Source: Zychaea mexicana
Lineage: Eukaryota > Mucoromycota > Mucoromycetes > Mucorales > Lichtheimiaceae
DNA: 64,000 bases
Assembly (NCBI RefSeq): GCF_025766255.1
Contig: NW_026516806.1
Span: 37,971 to 101,970 of the forward strand
Direction: 5' to 3'
Both the position numbers and the translations under genes were made by a program. Positions 39,165-53,847 of the stretch are shown in pieces (positions within the stretch are counted from its first letter, which is position 1; each line of letters begins with the position of its first letter). A model generated the notes under the pieces. The model searched no databases and had not been told where the DNA came from. It was given only the letters and a program-made list of their open reading frames with translations.

Positions 39165-41212
39165 TCAAAAAAACTGAAAACGCCGAGCAATAGTAAAGGA
39201 GCCAATGGCAAAGACGGCCAAACTCGAAACGATCCAGAAGAAATATAGTAAATCGTCATAGTCTTTACCTGGCACTTTGACGTTCATACCTAATATAATT
39301 ATTTAACAAGGAAATGAAAATAGGTGTCATGTTATCGTTCATTGTCTACTGCAACGTAAAAAACTCATATATTTACCCCATAAACCTGTTACGAGATTCA
39401 TTGGCATCAAGATGGTGGCAAAGACAGTGAGGCGACCAATGACATAGTTTGTAGAATTCGACGTTTGGGAAAGCTTGATCGAAATTTGCGCAAGGTAGTT
39501 AGAGTGGGCGCGTGCAAGCACCGTTTCATAATGGCTCAGATTTTGTAACATGGTGATAAGGTGATCTACACATTACACTTCAAGTGTCAACATTTTTTCA
39601 TGATGTGGGAAGGCGATGTTACACACGACGTAAAGCTGCATTATAGTTTACTGCTCGTACTACATACCTTGTACATCACCGAGGTATAGCGCCACATCAG
39701 GAAAGATTTTATCGCCTTCTTGCTCCTCATCATCCAAAGTGTAGCGTCGAGATGGGGGTGATCGTATATATCCTAATGATGACCCTGACCCAGCTCTTTT
39801 GTGATGGTAATGGTGATGGTGATGGTATCTAGTATTTGATGAGGAGATAGCTGAATCAGGCGTCAAGGTAGACGGTGTGCTACTATTACTGGTTGCCGTT
39901 GACGTCGATGTGCTGTTATTATTACTGCTATTGTTGCTGTTTGCAAGAGCAGCCGTATCATCCAATCGCTTGATCAGGGCGCGTACTACGTCTGCCTTGG
40001 TACCGAGCAAACGATGCATCTGCATGACGCGTTTGCGACAATTTCCAATACGAAGTACCATTTCTGTTTCGTCATCATTGATTTGAAGTAGCATTGCTGG
40101 ATCATCTATTTCATCGACCTCGGCTTCAATTTGGTGGATCAGAGGAGCAAACTGGTCAGTGATGACATCCAGTATGGCATAGTTGATCCAGTCGGGCGCT
40201 ACCACAATAAAATCCTGCATCTGCTCCACCCTTTGATACACGTGCTGCAGTTGCGGTACATGGCTGAAGTGAAACTGTGTGTAGAAAGTGGAGAAAAGGG
40301 GATAAGCAAGAGCTTCTATTAGAGTGATTGTCGACTACAAACATGCTATGTACACCATCGTGTTGTAATTATTTCTCCCCTCGTTTGCTCTTTCTTGAAT
40401 ATGCCATTTACCGTGAGGACACTTTGCTTATGGATGATGTTATAAAAGCTGACTGGCCTCAGCACGTGTCCGTCATGCACAAACGCTCGATAGCACACAA
40501 ATAGATAGGTACGGAATATATCGCACTTTTCACGCGTTTCTTGGGACAGAATATCCTCGGTGCTCAAAGGATGGATACGAAAGATCTTGCTGATCACCTT
40601 CATTTCAGAGACCGAGGGTGCTGTGATATCTATCCAGTAGTTTTCCATGGTGAGCAAGTCCTGCAAGGAAAATCGTGGATGGTGTAGGTGCAGCAACGAG
40701 TCTGCTTGAATACAGCCAGTCTCGGGATGGTAGTAGCACACTGCTTGCTCCGTATGCTGCTGGAATGGAACCACCTTTGTAGGGTAGTAGTGAGGATGTA
40801 CAGTAATTATTTTGTTAATGCATGAAGAAAAAGAAGCTATTATCGCTGGGTTACTAATCTAACGTAAAGTTACGCATGCTAGTACCTGTGTCTGACTTGT
40901 GTCTCCGTACAAGCTTAGTTTACGTTTACATGTGCTCACATCGATAGATGGTGCCTGGCGTTGATGCGTGCGTCGAGTATTGGGTACAGAAGACGATGAA
41001 GGAGATATTGATTGTTCGATATAGTGTGCTAGTACATTCAAGTCGATCACTGGATTTTTACGTATCGGCGTCGTGGGCGACTTGCCATTTTCAAAAGATG
41101 GTAATGGTGGCCGTTGACCTGTTGCCGCGTCGGTTGGATGAATGTATTCCATCTCAGGTGGCTGTGGCGGTGCTGGTTGTTCGTTAGCACCCTCGTTCAA
41201 ACATGCCAACAT
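39165..41212 (-). CDS. CorA-family Mg2+ transporter (Mnr2/Alr-like)
   Basis: Magnesium channel of 536 residues. Exons: complement(39165..39289, 39377..39565, 39668..40274, 40412..40774, 40886..41212); phases close. The cytosolic N-terminus is Pro/Ser-rich. The regulatory domain carries IHPLSTEDILSQETREKCDI, typical of fungal Alr/Mnr2 proteins, and SFYNIIHKQSVLTV. A long helix bundle follows (VEQMQDFIVVAPDWINYAI; IEAEVDEIDDPAMLL), interrupted by a low-complexity Asn/Ser/Thr insert and a His-rich YHHHHHYHHKR. The pore end has helix 1 (GRLTVFATILMPMNLVTGLWG), the signature GMN and helix 2 (FFWIVSSLAVFAIGSF), with a short tail. The intron between exons 4 and 5 splits the Gly codon of GMN. Location is vacuole or plasma membrane by homology. 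Confidence 0.93.
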
Positions 41213-42561
41213 TGTTCCTTTGTTTCGATACGTTCAACGAGTAGTAGTTAGCGAGAGGTAGAAAGACAGCAGAAAAAGGAAGAAAGGAAAGCAGACAAGG
41301 GTTTAGCACGCAGGGTTATATAGTCTAGAACACTCCATCGCACCCATTATCCGACGGAAACCGATGACTATACCAACTTACCCTTTCCTGTGTTTGCTGC
41401 ACTGTATTGTTACGGCCCCAGTTCCGGCAAGAAAAAGAAAAACAAAAGAGAGAGAGAAAGAGATATATTGCTACGCTATCAAATACGTGAATTAAAAAAG
41501 AAAGAAGGGAGACAGGCATTATGCTCATCAGACGAAGAGAGCGGCGGAAATCAAAAGGGCATGATAATAAAAAAGATCTATTTTAGGGGAAGGAGGAACA
41601 AGGGTAGAAGGGGTGGCCTGTGTACTGTATTTTTGTATGTAGCTCGTGGGAGACGGTGGAAGGGAGGGGGTCTTTGGGTCTTGGGTGGGTGGGGGATGAT
41701 GGGGTTGGTAGGATTGGAATACCATGCCTTTCGCTCGTCGGTTGTGTATTTGATTCTTCCCCCTTAAGCGACTTGGATACACGCAGAGAGTGAGAGAGGT
41801 GCTTCCCCTGTCTCAACAGCCATTGCATAACCAACCTACCGTACTCAGATACTTCCTCTATGTTCTAGCCGGCCAGTGACCAACGTTTTTCCGACTTCTC
41901 TCTTTCGTTTTTTTGAGCTGACACATATTATTAAGTTTTGGATCCTCTGGAGGACCACAACAGCTCTCTGTTGAAAATTATTGTACATTTATCGTGATAT
42001 GCAAGATAATAAGAACGAGAATGCATGCACGTACGTTTATCAGACCCTACCAAAAGTAATGTATATTGTGGTCTCAACCAGCAAAAGAAGAACGAGTCGG
42101 ATATGTATTTATCACGTCTCCAACCGCTGTCGGATAATGACAGCTGTCAATGCTTGGTTACCTTGTTCATGTGCGCATGTGCATATGTACCAAGTGAAAG
42201 CAGGGCGATAAACAGCAGCGACGGTGACAACGATATATTGGGTGCAAGGAAGGTCGGCAGTTTCTTACTAATCAATCATTCCAGATAGGCAACAGCCAGA
42301 GTGACGGCGCCCCAGAGAAGAAGGGAGAGGGGGCTGTGCGGCTGCTGCTATGTACCATTCGCCATGTTGCATCGTTGAAAGGATGGCATGTTTGAGTTTA
42401 ATGCTCAGAGGGCCAATCAATGTCGGACACACACCAGAAACACAGGCTAATATATTCTGCAAATTTATGGGCTTTATTTAATTAATAAGCTCTCTCTCTC
42501 TCTCTCTCTTTCTCTTTCTTTTTTCACTTTTCATACCAGCAAACACACATCATACACAACC
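41213..42561. other. Intergenic, divergent promoters of CorA and PDI
   Basis: 1.35 kb between divergently transcribed genes. It has purine/pyrimidine-skewed stretches (about 41430-41690) but no gene motif; overlapping 76- to 125-codon open frames on both strands are low complexity. Confidence 0.5.
42490..42530 (+). promoter_or_regulatory. CT-rich tract just upstream of PDI start
   Basis: A (CT)10 run from 42490 passing into TTTCTCTTTCTTTTTTC, about 35-70 bp before the ATG. Pyrimidine tracts at this place are common in strongly expressed fungal genes and often mark the transcription start. This function is inferred from position only. Confidence 0.5.
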
Positions 42562-44281
42562 ATGGTCAAAAAGACGCTCTTGTTCTCTGCCATCGCCGCT
42601 ACTTTTGCTGCACTCACAAACAATGTCCTGGCCGATGACAGCAATGTCGTTGTGCTTGATCAGGCCAACTTTGACAAGGAAGTGATGAAGCAGGACCTGA
42701 TGCTCGTGGAATTTTATGCTCCTTGGTGCGGTCACTGCAAGGCTCTTGGTAAGCATTGAACTTTGTTGGCTAAAGACTGCGTTTCAGCAAGCTACAAGAG
42801 GGATTATTAAACGAATCTGTATAATAAAGCACCCGAGTACGATTCTGCCGCCACGACACTGAAGGAGGATGACATCAAGTTGGGCAAGGTGGACTGCACT
42901 GTCAACCAGGACCTGTGTCAGGAATACGAGGTGCGCGGCTATCCCACCATCAAGGTGTTCCGCAACGGCGAAACGGCCGATTACAAGGGCGCGCGCAAGG
43001 CGGATGGCATTGTCAGCTATATGCAAAAGTAAGTGATTTGTGGAACGCGTACTAAATAAGGGCGGGCTTGGGGTACACACACACACTTAGACCCGCTCGT
43101 TTTTGCCACACACAAAGGAAATTAATACAGTCACTTACCAATTGTAAAGGCAAGCTGCACCTGCCGTGACCGACCTCGACGCAGACAACTTTGCAAAGTT
43201 CAAGGAATCCGACCGTGTCGTCGTGGTCGCCTACACCTCGCCTTCGGACGAAAAGAGCAAGGCAGCCGTCAAGGAGGTTGCAGAGAAGCTCCGCGACGAC
43301 TACTTTTTCGGTTTGGTGACGGACGAGGCTCTCATCAAGGAACAGAACGTTGAAAAGCTCCCTTCAGTTGTGATCTACAAGCAATTCGACCAGGAGCTGG
43401 ACGGCGGCCGTAGCGACTGGACCGAGTCCTTGGAAGACAGCGAAAAGGTCCAAGAGTTCATCAAGACCAACTCGGTGCCACTTTTGGACGAGATCCAGGC
43501 CTCCAACTTTGCCTCGTACGCCGAGGCCGGCTTGCCCCTTGCATACATTTTCGCCGACTCCAAGGAGATGGCCGAACCCTTGGTCGAAGCTGTGAAGCCG
43601 ATCGCACAAAAGTACAAGGGCAAGATCAACTTTGTCCATATCGACGCAAAGAAGTATGGTCCACATGCTGGCAATGTCGGACTCAAGCAGGAGTGGCCCG
43701 CTTTCGCCATCCAGCACATTGATTCAGGCGCCAAGTTCCCCTACGACCAGTCTGCCGAGATCACGACCAAGAACATTGAACAGTTTGTTGCTGACTACGC
43801 TGCCGGCAAGATCGAGCCCACGCTAAAGTCGGAGGACATCCCCGCAGACAACGATGGTCCGGTCAAGGTCGTTGTAGCCAAGCAATTCAATGAAGTGGTC
43901 CTGGACAAAAGCAAGGATGCTTTCCTTGAGGTGTATGCTCCCTGGTGCGGTCACTGCAAGCGCTTGGCCCCCATCTGGGAAGAGTTGGGCCAGGCTGTCG
44001 AGAAGCAGGGTTTGAAGGATAAGGTGGTTATTGCCAAGATGGACGGCACCGAGAACGACGTCCCACCGGAGGCCGGCTTCACTGTGTCGGGCTTCCCCAC
44101 GTTGAAGTTCTTCAAGGCTGAGACCAATGAGTTGCTCGATTACAACGGCGGTCGCTCGCTCGAGGATTTAGTCGAATTCCTCAACGAGAACGGCAGCAAC
44201 GGCGTCAAGCTCTCCATTGCCAAGGATGCAGATGCCGAGTCCCAGGAAGAGCAGGAAGACAGCGGTCACGACGAGTTGTAA
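42562..44281 (+). CDS. PDI1: Protein disulfide isomerase
   Basis: ER-lumen thiol oxidoreductase that forms and rearranges disulfides in secretory proteins. Three exons, 42562..42748, 42830..43028, 43150..44281, give 505 residues, the usual PDI length. A signal peptide ([22 protein letters not shown]) is followed by thioredoxin domain a with [13 protein letters not shown], inactive domains b and b' (including [22 protein letters not shown]), domain a' with [13 protein letters not shown] and GFPTLKFFK, and an acidic tail ending in the retention signal HDEL. Both CGHC active sites are intact. The codons are strongly C/G-ending compared with neighbours, consistent with high expression. Confidence 0.97.
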
Positions 44282-45161
44282 ACTTCTTGTCTCCAAAAAC
44301 TATTCCCCTCCAATTCAACGGATCCCCCCCTCCCCTTGTCTATCCCTTGGCTATGAACTGCACCACCCTTTCTCCACTTGCACGCACACTTACAGCACAC
44401 ACGTCACCCACTCATACGACACGGCCAAAATACATACTCTCCCTTTTGTGTCTTTCTTTTATTTTTGCATTTGTGATTTTTTCTTTCTTTGTGTAGAAAC
44501 TAGAACCAGAAAATTAAAAAAAAAATTACCATGTCTTTTAACCAAGTGACCGTCTGTTCTTTTTCCGAGAAATCGGATGTGCATGAAATCCAGGGGAACA
44601 CCTCTTTAACTTTTGGCATCAGGTCCGAGCAGAAAAAGGGGTGCATCGAAGCCAAATCCAACAAAGCATACATAAGGCTGTCAAGCAGCTACTTGGAGCT
44701 TATTACAGATGACACCATGTGCACAGACGCTTGTCGTATGTTTGGCGCATTGCCCTCCTGAAAGGTTGACAGCGATGAGCCTCTTATCTTTTTTTACGTT
44801 GTATGATAGCCCCATAGTCACTGTCTAACTTGGGTATTGCAGACCACGGATGGTACAGGCCATGTCTAGCAACAGTGCTGCGACAAGCAAGGTTACACCG
44901 TACCTCTTCACCACTGGTACAGTACTGCCAACATCTCTAAAACACTGCATCTTTCATTAGCGGTTGAACGCTCTACACTTTTTTTTACTATTCATGTACT
45001 TTGTCTACGAAATATTTATGATACAGCACCAACTATTCTTGGCAATAAAACAGAAAGGGAACGAGGGGATATACACACATGTTGAAATAGGGTACGGTTA
45101 GCAGTGACAAGAGGAGGGGACGGGGAGGGGAGGTGGGCAAGGGTATTCTTTGTGCCTTTAT
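44282..45161. other. Intergenic (convergent 3' ends of PDI and ECT1)
   Basis: A 76-codon open frame at 44531 (+) has no motif and is not called. The remainder is 3' UTR and spacer. Confidence 0.5.
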
Positions 45162-46973
<1,812 letters not shown>

Positions 46974-47971
46974 TGCGAATAGTAGTGTAGTGTGTAGAAA
47001 GAAAGAACAAGTTGTACAAGCCCGCAGTTGTTGGGAAAAGTGAATCGCTTTTTAAGCTTTAGCGTCGTCATGTGAAAGTGCTACGATACATTCAAGCGGA
47101 AGCGGAATCATCAGGTACACCCGCTAAATTTTGGGGGGCATGGCGTTTGGGGGATGGCATGATTTATATTCTGCTGTTCTGTATAGCTTTATAATCCCGG
47201 TAATGATGTGCTCCATGTACACATAGACTTGTCACCCGGCTTATGTTTCTTCATCTCCATGTGCAGTACGATGTGGTGAAGAAGACCTGGTAATGGGTAA
47301 CTGGGTTCTATCAGGGCCCGACAGGAACGTGCGTTTTCATTAATTGCTGTATCATACAATGTTGATTTTTAAACAAGTGGGCATGATGGCATAATGTGAC
47401 CCCAGCTATGATATACAGTACAGCTAAAGATAGCGACGGACAAGGAACAGCTGTCCAAAGGAAATATATCTCGATTCTCGGGTTAAATGGCCTCAACGTA
47501 TAACAAGTGATATTGGCAATATATAGGATAAAGCAACTGCAGTGGTTATGTACAAAGCATTCATTTATCAAACAAATCCATCAAATTTTACTATTTTGGT
47601 AAGTAGAAGAATAACCGAATCAGACATTGAAAACCATTATAATGGTAGTCGAAGAAGCAATACAAAACGTAGAAATAATAAACCGAGGCAATCTCGCTAT
47701 TAAAGGAGATGCTATAGCGACAGAGGAAAGATTATGAAGAGAAGTAGAAAGGTTATTCAAAATCACAATAAAGCAGACTTCAAATAAAAGTTTATTGATG
47801 AGGATGAAGAGAGCGAGAAGAAAGTAGAGAAGGGAAGGTTGATGATGTGAGATCCTTGAAATGCGGCTCTCGCTTTTATGTACGATAAGAAAAGTAGACA
47901 TTGAATACATGTGCTCTTAATGGTATAAACTGGTTGTAAAGTTGCGCCTTTTTTATATGGTTATTCGCTAG
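46974..47971. other. Intergenic
   Basis: Promoter side of ECT1 and spacer. The open frames at 47311-47910 (-) show no motif. Confidence 0.5.
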
Positions 47972-48590
47972 TCAGTGCTCGTCAGCGTGGATGCCCAAGA
48001 TGCAATCAAGTGTACATACATACAACAGTGCTTTCATCGGCAAGGCCACGCGGCAACCGTGACGCTCGGGAAACTGCTCACGCAGCATATTGCTCAAATA
48101 CCAGCCGTTTGAATAGCCATGGTCTACACCAAATATATTAGCGCTGTATACTTCTTTAACGCGCACTTGAAAGCCAATATAAATAAATGACATGCTTGTG
48201 AGTGTGTTTGGTTGAGAGTGAGTATCAGTTCTGCAATCCACGTAGCCACGAAAGACACGACCGCCATGCTATGTTTATAGTAGAGTTGACGTCAATAAAA
48301 GCTATTGATGGAGCAATATATAATATAAGCGTTAGAGCCAAAGCTACCTGAATACAAATTTTACAAATGTCACTTGAGAGGGGGAGGGGACTTACTGTAG
48401 CTTCGAGTACAGGAAAATTACTGATGTGTTCGCTCTGATTTTTGTATAAATCCATGACGATGACGAGTTCGTTGACCGTATACTTTAAACTACGAGTAGA
48501 AAGCCAGCAAAGTCCAACAAAAAGTACTTTCAAATAGTATCCAGGCCCGATCCATTCGACTACTGAAAATGCTGTTAGAGATATCAACAT
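47972..48590 (-). CDS. Unknown membrane-associated protein or gene remnant
   Basis: Two stretches join in phase: 48396..48590 (MLISLTAFSVVEWIGPGYYL, KVLFVGLCWLSTRSLKYTV, NELVIVMDLYKNQSEHISNF) with donor GTAAGT, and 47972..48268 (acceptor ATAG) reading to GVDHGYSNGWYLSNMLREQF and a stop. That gives about 163 residues with one or two hydrophobic segments. A competing frame across the second exon also gives a hydrophobic segment (VVSFVATWIAELILTL), so the second exon is uncertain. A further hydrophobic piece lies at 48718-48855 on the same strand and may belong to the same gene. No family was recognised; pseudogene status is possible. Confidence 0.3.
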
Positions 48591-48717
48591 GACCTGTCTC
48601 CGCTCCCAGATAGCTTACACCTAGCATATACTTTGAAAAGAAGAGTCGGTATGTTTTTTTTTGGATCCGTTCCTATGCGACCTTGCTATGCATGCAGAGA
48701 ACGTTTTGCCAACCTAC

Positions 48718-48855
48718 ATATCTGCCATGCATTGAAGCTGTATTCTCGTTCAAACAGCCTGGGAAGCACAGTTCCAATCGTAAACATTAAAAGAAAACGG
48801 AGAAGCACTGACCAAGGAGGTAATGGCCAAGTAACGAAGCAGTTGATGATTATTC
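48718..48855 (-). pseudogene. Hydrophobic exon-like fragment
   Basis: Between an AACAG acceptor and a GTAGG donor the minus strand reads NCFVTWPLPPWSVLLRFLLM and FTIGTVLPRLFEREYSFNAW, a clear membrane-helix composition. It could be an exon of the neighbouring unknown gene or of a decayed transporter together with the MFS piece at 49.2 kb. The phase to the next exon does not close as read. Confidence 0.35.
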
Positions 48856-49160
48856 CTGTTAACATGACCCTCGTCGACAGAGACTCCTACTCTTTTGGTT
48901 GTACCCTCTAATGACGGTGTTGATTACAGGCTTCTTCCATCAATACGAGATGTCTAGGGTACGCAAAGTAGTGATAAATCTACTAAAAGCAACGCAATCC
49001 CAGATGTAGCGCGCCGAAAGGGATGTTACTGATTGACAAAAAGCCACCAATTATTTATATGAAGTGAGAAAAGTACAGGAACCATATAGTACATCTTGTA
49101 TACACCTAGTATAATATTAGAATATGAAGAGTGCAGAAGCAAAAATAAGCGTTTATTACC

Positions 49161-49306
49161 AATGATAAGGCAAGCCAAAAGCTCTACCAGCGTTGTTCCG
49201 CAGGGTACAGATCAGCTATTATGCCTCCGCCTAATCCTTCTACCGCTAGAGCATCAATAGCTTGACTGTATCGAAGCGCAGCCATTCCCCGAATGCTGTT
49301 TACGAT
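49161..49306 (-). pseudogene. MFS transporter relic with 1-nt frameshift
   Basis: The minus strand reads NSIRGMAALRYSQAIDALAV then EGLGGGIIADLYPAEQR followed by W-stop. Omitting one base before TGGTAGAGC would read GRAFGL. The series GxIIADLYPxEQRGRAFG corresponds to the conserved end of helix 4 and the following loop of multidrug-type MFS transporters. Flanking helices are not recognisable, so this is a short decayed remnant. Confidence 0.45.
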
Positions 49307-50748
49307 ATCAAGTTATGGAAAAGCAAAATTGTCAGACGTATTTCGTGAAAGTCGGATAAGGCACATCAAATTATTGTAGCAGCGTTTGGGAGTAAAGTAA
49401 AAAAGCGGCTGCAATTGGTGGTCCATGTTGTTCGGCTTCGATGTCAGACGCACGTATTTTATTCAGTACTTGTATATTGTGCTGGCTCTTGCACCTGATA
49501 GTGATATTACCACAGTGCTTTTGACTTTTTTCGTGAAGGGTGTGAACACTGAGGGAAGGATTACGCATCGCGATTTGTGGAAGCGTATAAGCGGTACCTT
49601 TGTGTCTAGAATGATATTTTGCTGTTGAGAAAATGATTATTTTGAGCTGATGAATAAGGTAGTAAATAGCGTGATATGCTTGTATATTACCTGAGGTATT
49701 AGCAATAAGTGCTTAAAAAGAGCTGCTAAGATCAACGATGGGTCCAGGAGAAAAGAAGAAAGTCTTATGAATTTAAAAGGCTATAATCATGCATGCAGCA
49801 GCAGCTTGCTGCATCTGAGCTGGCAATATGCATGACCGATATGATACCATGTAAGAAAAAAACTGTAGTATAATGTGCGAAAGATATGGCAGCTATACTG
49901 TATTCAGTACTATCGGTTATGGGTTTACTACGCAGTCAACCATTACAAAAACAGCTCCTTTTTTATAAGTATATTGTTATGACGGCTGCAGTATGTAGAG
50001 CTGTGGCTTTCCTTAAAACTTCAATCATATCAATTATAACCCCATGTAATTATTCCCACTGTGCAAAAAAGTTGGTATTTTTACTGATCCTTCAGGTCTC
50101 ATACCAGGAAAAGGTTCTGCTTAGAACGCATCCTACCAAACGCTTATTTAACTGAGTCTGCTCGCCACGATCTGTATGTTTGTTATCATACTTTCTACAT
50201 TGTGCTAGGATTAGCCGCTATCAGTATTACCATGATTTCATGAAGCATGTTGTGAACAAAGTAGTAGATCAGCATAGCATCTTGAGAAAATAATCATTCA
50301 GTAACAACTTTAAGAGCGAGATAATAGAGACTTGACGAAAGGATCGCCCGCGAACGGTTGCCGAATTCCACCCTATATAGGAGGTATAAGTCGCGTGTGC
50401 TGGCCAGTACGTTCATCTATCGGAGGAAGTATTAGAGAAGATAAGAATTATAAAAATAAAATAGGAGACACTGTAGCTGATTATCGTCCTGTTGCAGATC
50501 TTCCTTATAAGCGCCAGCTATCGTTCTTTCCACGAACCACATTGTATGTGGCGAACGAGCTCTTGCTTGATCTAAAAAATCAGCCGGGGGAACATGAACC
50601 CGCCACGCGTCACCACGTTTATTAAATTGCTATGCAAAAAAAAAAAAACGCCGCACTTCACGCCTTTTTTATTTTTTCAGAAACTCTTTGCTTATAGTCA
50701 GTCCTTCCGCACTTTCCTGCCTTCCCGCCGAATCCCTCCCCACACGCA
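49307..50748. other. Intergenic
   Basis: No supportable gene. Contains a small GCAGCAGCAGCTTGCTGC stem-loop near 49795-49815. Open frames of 89-97 codons on plus have no motif. Confidence 0.45.
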
Positions 50749-53262
50749 ATGCCAACAAACCAAGAGCTACGCTCGAGGTCCAACAAAAAAACGAGCAAAG
50801 GGGCCAAAAAAGCTGAGGCTGCCAAACCATCATTAGCTTCCGCTGGAAATCCGAACGTTCAAGCTGCAAGGTATATATATATATATATATATTTTATTTG
50901 AAGCTCTGACCGCGCCAATCGATTCTAAACATACGTTCAAATGTACCGTCGAAACTACATCTTCAATATACAGAGCTGCACGCGATCTGTTGACGGAAGC
51001 CGGTACCTTTTCGTTCTCATTCAACTCGGCATTCAGAATTTTGTTGATTGCGCGCATCACATCGGCTCTGTTTGGTGTTATCCAAGATTGCGATGAAGTC
51101 TTCAACTATTGGGAGCCGCTTCATTACCTTCAGCACGGTACTGGCATGGAGACGTGGGAATACTCCCCAGAGTTTGGCATTCGAAGCTGGGCTTATATTC
51201 TTGTGCACAGTATTGTGGCAACTGCTGTCAGTATCTTGGCTACACACAAGGTAAGCGAAAAAAAAATACGATGGGTAGCCTTTGAGGAATAGTTGTTGTT
51301 GTTGTTGACCAAGTTGAATGGAATTAGATGCAAGTGTTTTATCTGTTGCGTTTGGCGTTTGCTGCAATTTCTGCCTTTGTTGAAGCTCGATTCTACCGTA
51401 CAGTCACTGAAGAGATCAATCCACATGTCGGTCGCTATGTGTTTGTCGGTTTGTTTTTTAGCGCTGGCATGTTTAATGCATCGACAGGTAAAGAAGAGAT
51501 TCAAACACGAGACTCTAAGAGTGAGAAAGATAGATGCACTGAACATCTTCATCTTTTTGACGTTAGCTTTCTTGCCATCCTCGTTTGCAATGTGGACGAC
51601 GTTTTTGGCTTTCTCGTACGCTCTTCGACCACCAAACCAAATCACCAGCAAGCGGACGTATCGTGTTGTTCTATGTATCGGCTTGGGCGCACTTATTGGA
51701 TGGCCATTCAGCGCCGCTATTAGCATCCCATTTGTAGTTGACGAGATTATGGTTTACGGCCATGACGGTGCTGTGGATAGGCAAGGTCGAGTGGTTCAAA
51801 TCATCAGACCCCCTAACTGGCGACTGCAGCGCGTTATTCGTCTGGCAAAGGCTGTTGCCGTCTGTGCCGCTGGCATCTCCGTGCCAGTCGTCCTGGTTGA
51901 CTATTTCTTTTATCGACGACTTATGTTTGTTCCGCTCAACATTGTTCTTTACAATGTGTTTGGAGGAGCTAACCAAGGCCCCGACATCTTTGGTACTGAG
52001 CCATGGTATTATTACATTGTGAACGGATTTTTGAGCTATAACATCTTATTCTTGCTGGCGTTAGCATCTGCACCTTTCGCGGTAAGATCTGTTTGATTTG
52101 TTGTTGGCAGTAGAGAACAATACTGATTTTGTTAATAACGATGCCATATAGGCTATTGCAGCATTTGTTGATCGCGAACGTGTACCAGGATCAACCACGA
52201 TGGATAAAATGTGGCCTTATATCCAATTGGGTACGAAGCTCTTGCCCTTCTACATTTGGTTCACTATCTTCACGTTGCAACCTCACAAAGAGGAGCGCTT
52301 CCTGTATGTCGCTTACCCCTTCATTGTTCTGAATGCCGCTATTTCTCTCTTTTTGGCACGTGGATGGGTGAGCAGGACGGCCCGAGCATTTGGAGCAAGC
52401 GTAAGTTATCATTGCGTGCATGATCATTTTCTGCGTGTCCAATTGTATTCTGACACTGGCAACATTTCTGAAATCAGGTTCTTGTGCGTGCCAACATTGT
52501 ACGCTATCTTGCTTTTGCTGTATTGGCTGTGTACAGTGTCATTTCTGTATCTCGTATCATTGCCGTTACAACCCGGTATCGTGCGCCTGCCCAAGTTTAC
52601 AGCACTCTGTGGCAGGAACGTCCAGCCGACCAGCTCATCAACCTCAACTATCTCCAAGAAAACTATCTCAACGATGCGACCGTTGGCGAGATCAATTTGT
52701 GCGTCGGAAAGGAATGGTACCGATTCCCTGGTAGCTACTTTTTGCCAAGCGACATGCGCTTACAATTCATCAAGAGTGACTTTGACGGCATGCTCCCCAA
52801 GCACTTTGTGCCCGATGTCAAGACTGTGACGTACGAGGAAAACGGAGAGGTGATGACATATCGTGGACGTGAGTATTCGTTCAAGGGAGCGCGTACCGTT
52901 CAGCCTGGTTTCAACAGCTACAACAAGGCAGACTCTGATGCTTATGTAAGTTGCAATATGCTTGTTTGTGTTTATCTGTCTGTTTGTCAACCTTTTTTGT
53001 CGTTTATTTACTGATGGTTTCTGGAAAATTTCAGTTTGACCTTGATAAATGCGATTATCTCGTGGATGCCGATTACCCATTGCGACCCATTTCCACTCGT
53101 GAGCCTCGATACATCCAAGACGAAAAGACCTGGGAGGTTGTGGATTGTGCACCCATGCTGGATGCAGTCAACTCTAATCAGCTCTCACGTGCGTTTTATG
53201 TCCCCGGCTCCAAAGGTCTAGTATGGGCCGACTACTGTCTTCTCAAGAGACGACGCTCTTAA
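50749..53262 (+). CDS. ALG9: Dolichyl-P-Man alpha-1,2-mannosyltransferase (GT22)
   Basis: ER multispanning enzyme that adds alpha-1,2-mannoses to the lumenal lipid-linked N-glycan precursor using dolichyl-phosphate mannose. Seven exons, 50749..50870, 50974..51250, 51328..51487, 51567..52081, 52152..52400, 52478..52945, 53035..53262; phases close, 672 residues. A basic Lys-rich cytosolic N-terminus precedes the family signature VIQDCDEVFNYWEPLHYL in the first lumenal loop (Asp/Glu-containing), then EFGIRSWAY, many hydrophobic helices, WYYYIVNGFLSYN, the conserved QPHKEERFLYVAYP, and a C-terminal lumenal domain (EWYRFPGSYFLPSDMRLQFI, GFNSYNKAD) ending LLKRRRS. Intron 1 contains a (TA)n run at 50872-50892. 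The start ATG is the first in frame. Confidence 0.95.
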
Positions 53263-53847
53263 GCCCTCCCTTTCTCTCTTCTTATTATTTGTACACCACC
53301 CTATTAGACGTCACAAGACACATACTGTTCTTTTCATCATTTTATATTTTGCATTTCTGTACGCATGTAGTAAACAAGTGAGAGAGAGAGAGAGAGACAC
53401 GTATTCATCTCAACGCCTTTCGGGTACTTGCATTGAGTTCAGGGGGCTGCTGCGGTGGTGAGTAATCAATCATGATGTAAATTGCAAAGCGAGAAGAAAA
53501 AAAGGAGGGGGAGGTGCGCTAAGTGTTTGGTTGAATTTCAACGACAGTTGCAAAAGGCCGAGGAATAAACTCGGCCAATGTTTGCTTGCTTTATACGAAA
53601 CGCTTTTTCCCTCGTCCAATTTTCAAGCTCCCTTCTTTTTTCCACGATCCCTCTCTGCCTTTCACCTCCCTCTTTTATTATTACCATCATCATTATTACT
53701 TACTACTATTCTTTCTTTCCTTCTTTCTTACTTTCCTTGTCTCTTCTACCAACTTCGCTCTGTAGCTGCTGGCGGCTGCACCACTTGTCTCTTTCGTTCA
53801 TCCAGCTTTTCCCTTGCAGTAGTGTCGTTCGCTATATCATCGAAATC
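53263..53847. other. Intergenic with (GA)n
   Basis: Spacer between two plus-strand genes. A (GA)n microsatellite lies at 53379-53397 and a CT-rich tract at about 53620-53760 precedes the RING gene. Confidence 0.6.
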
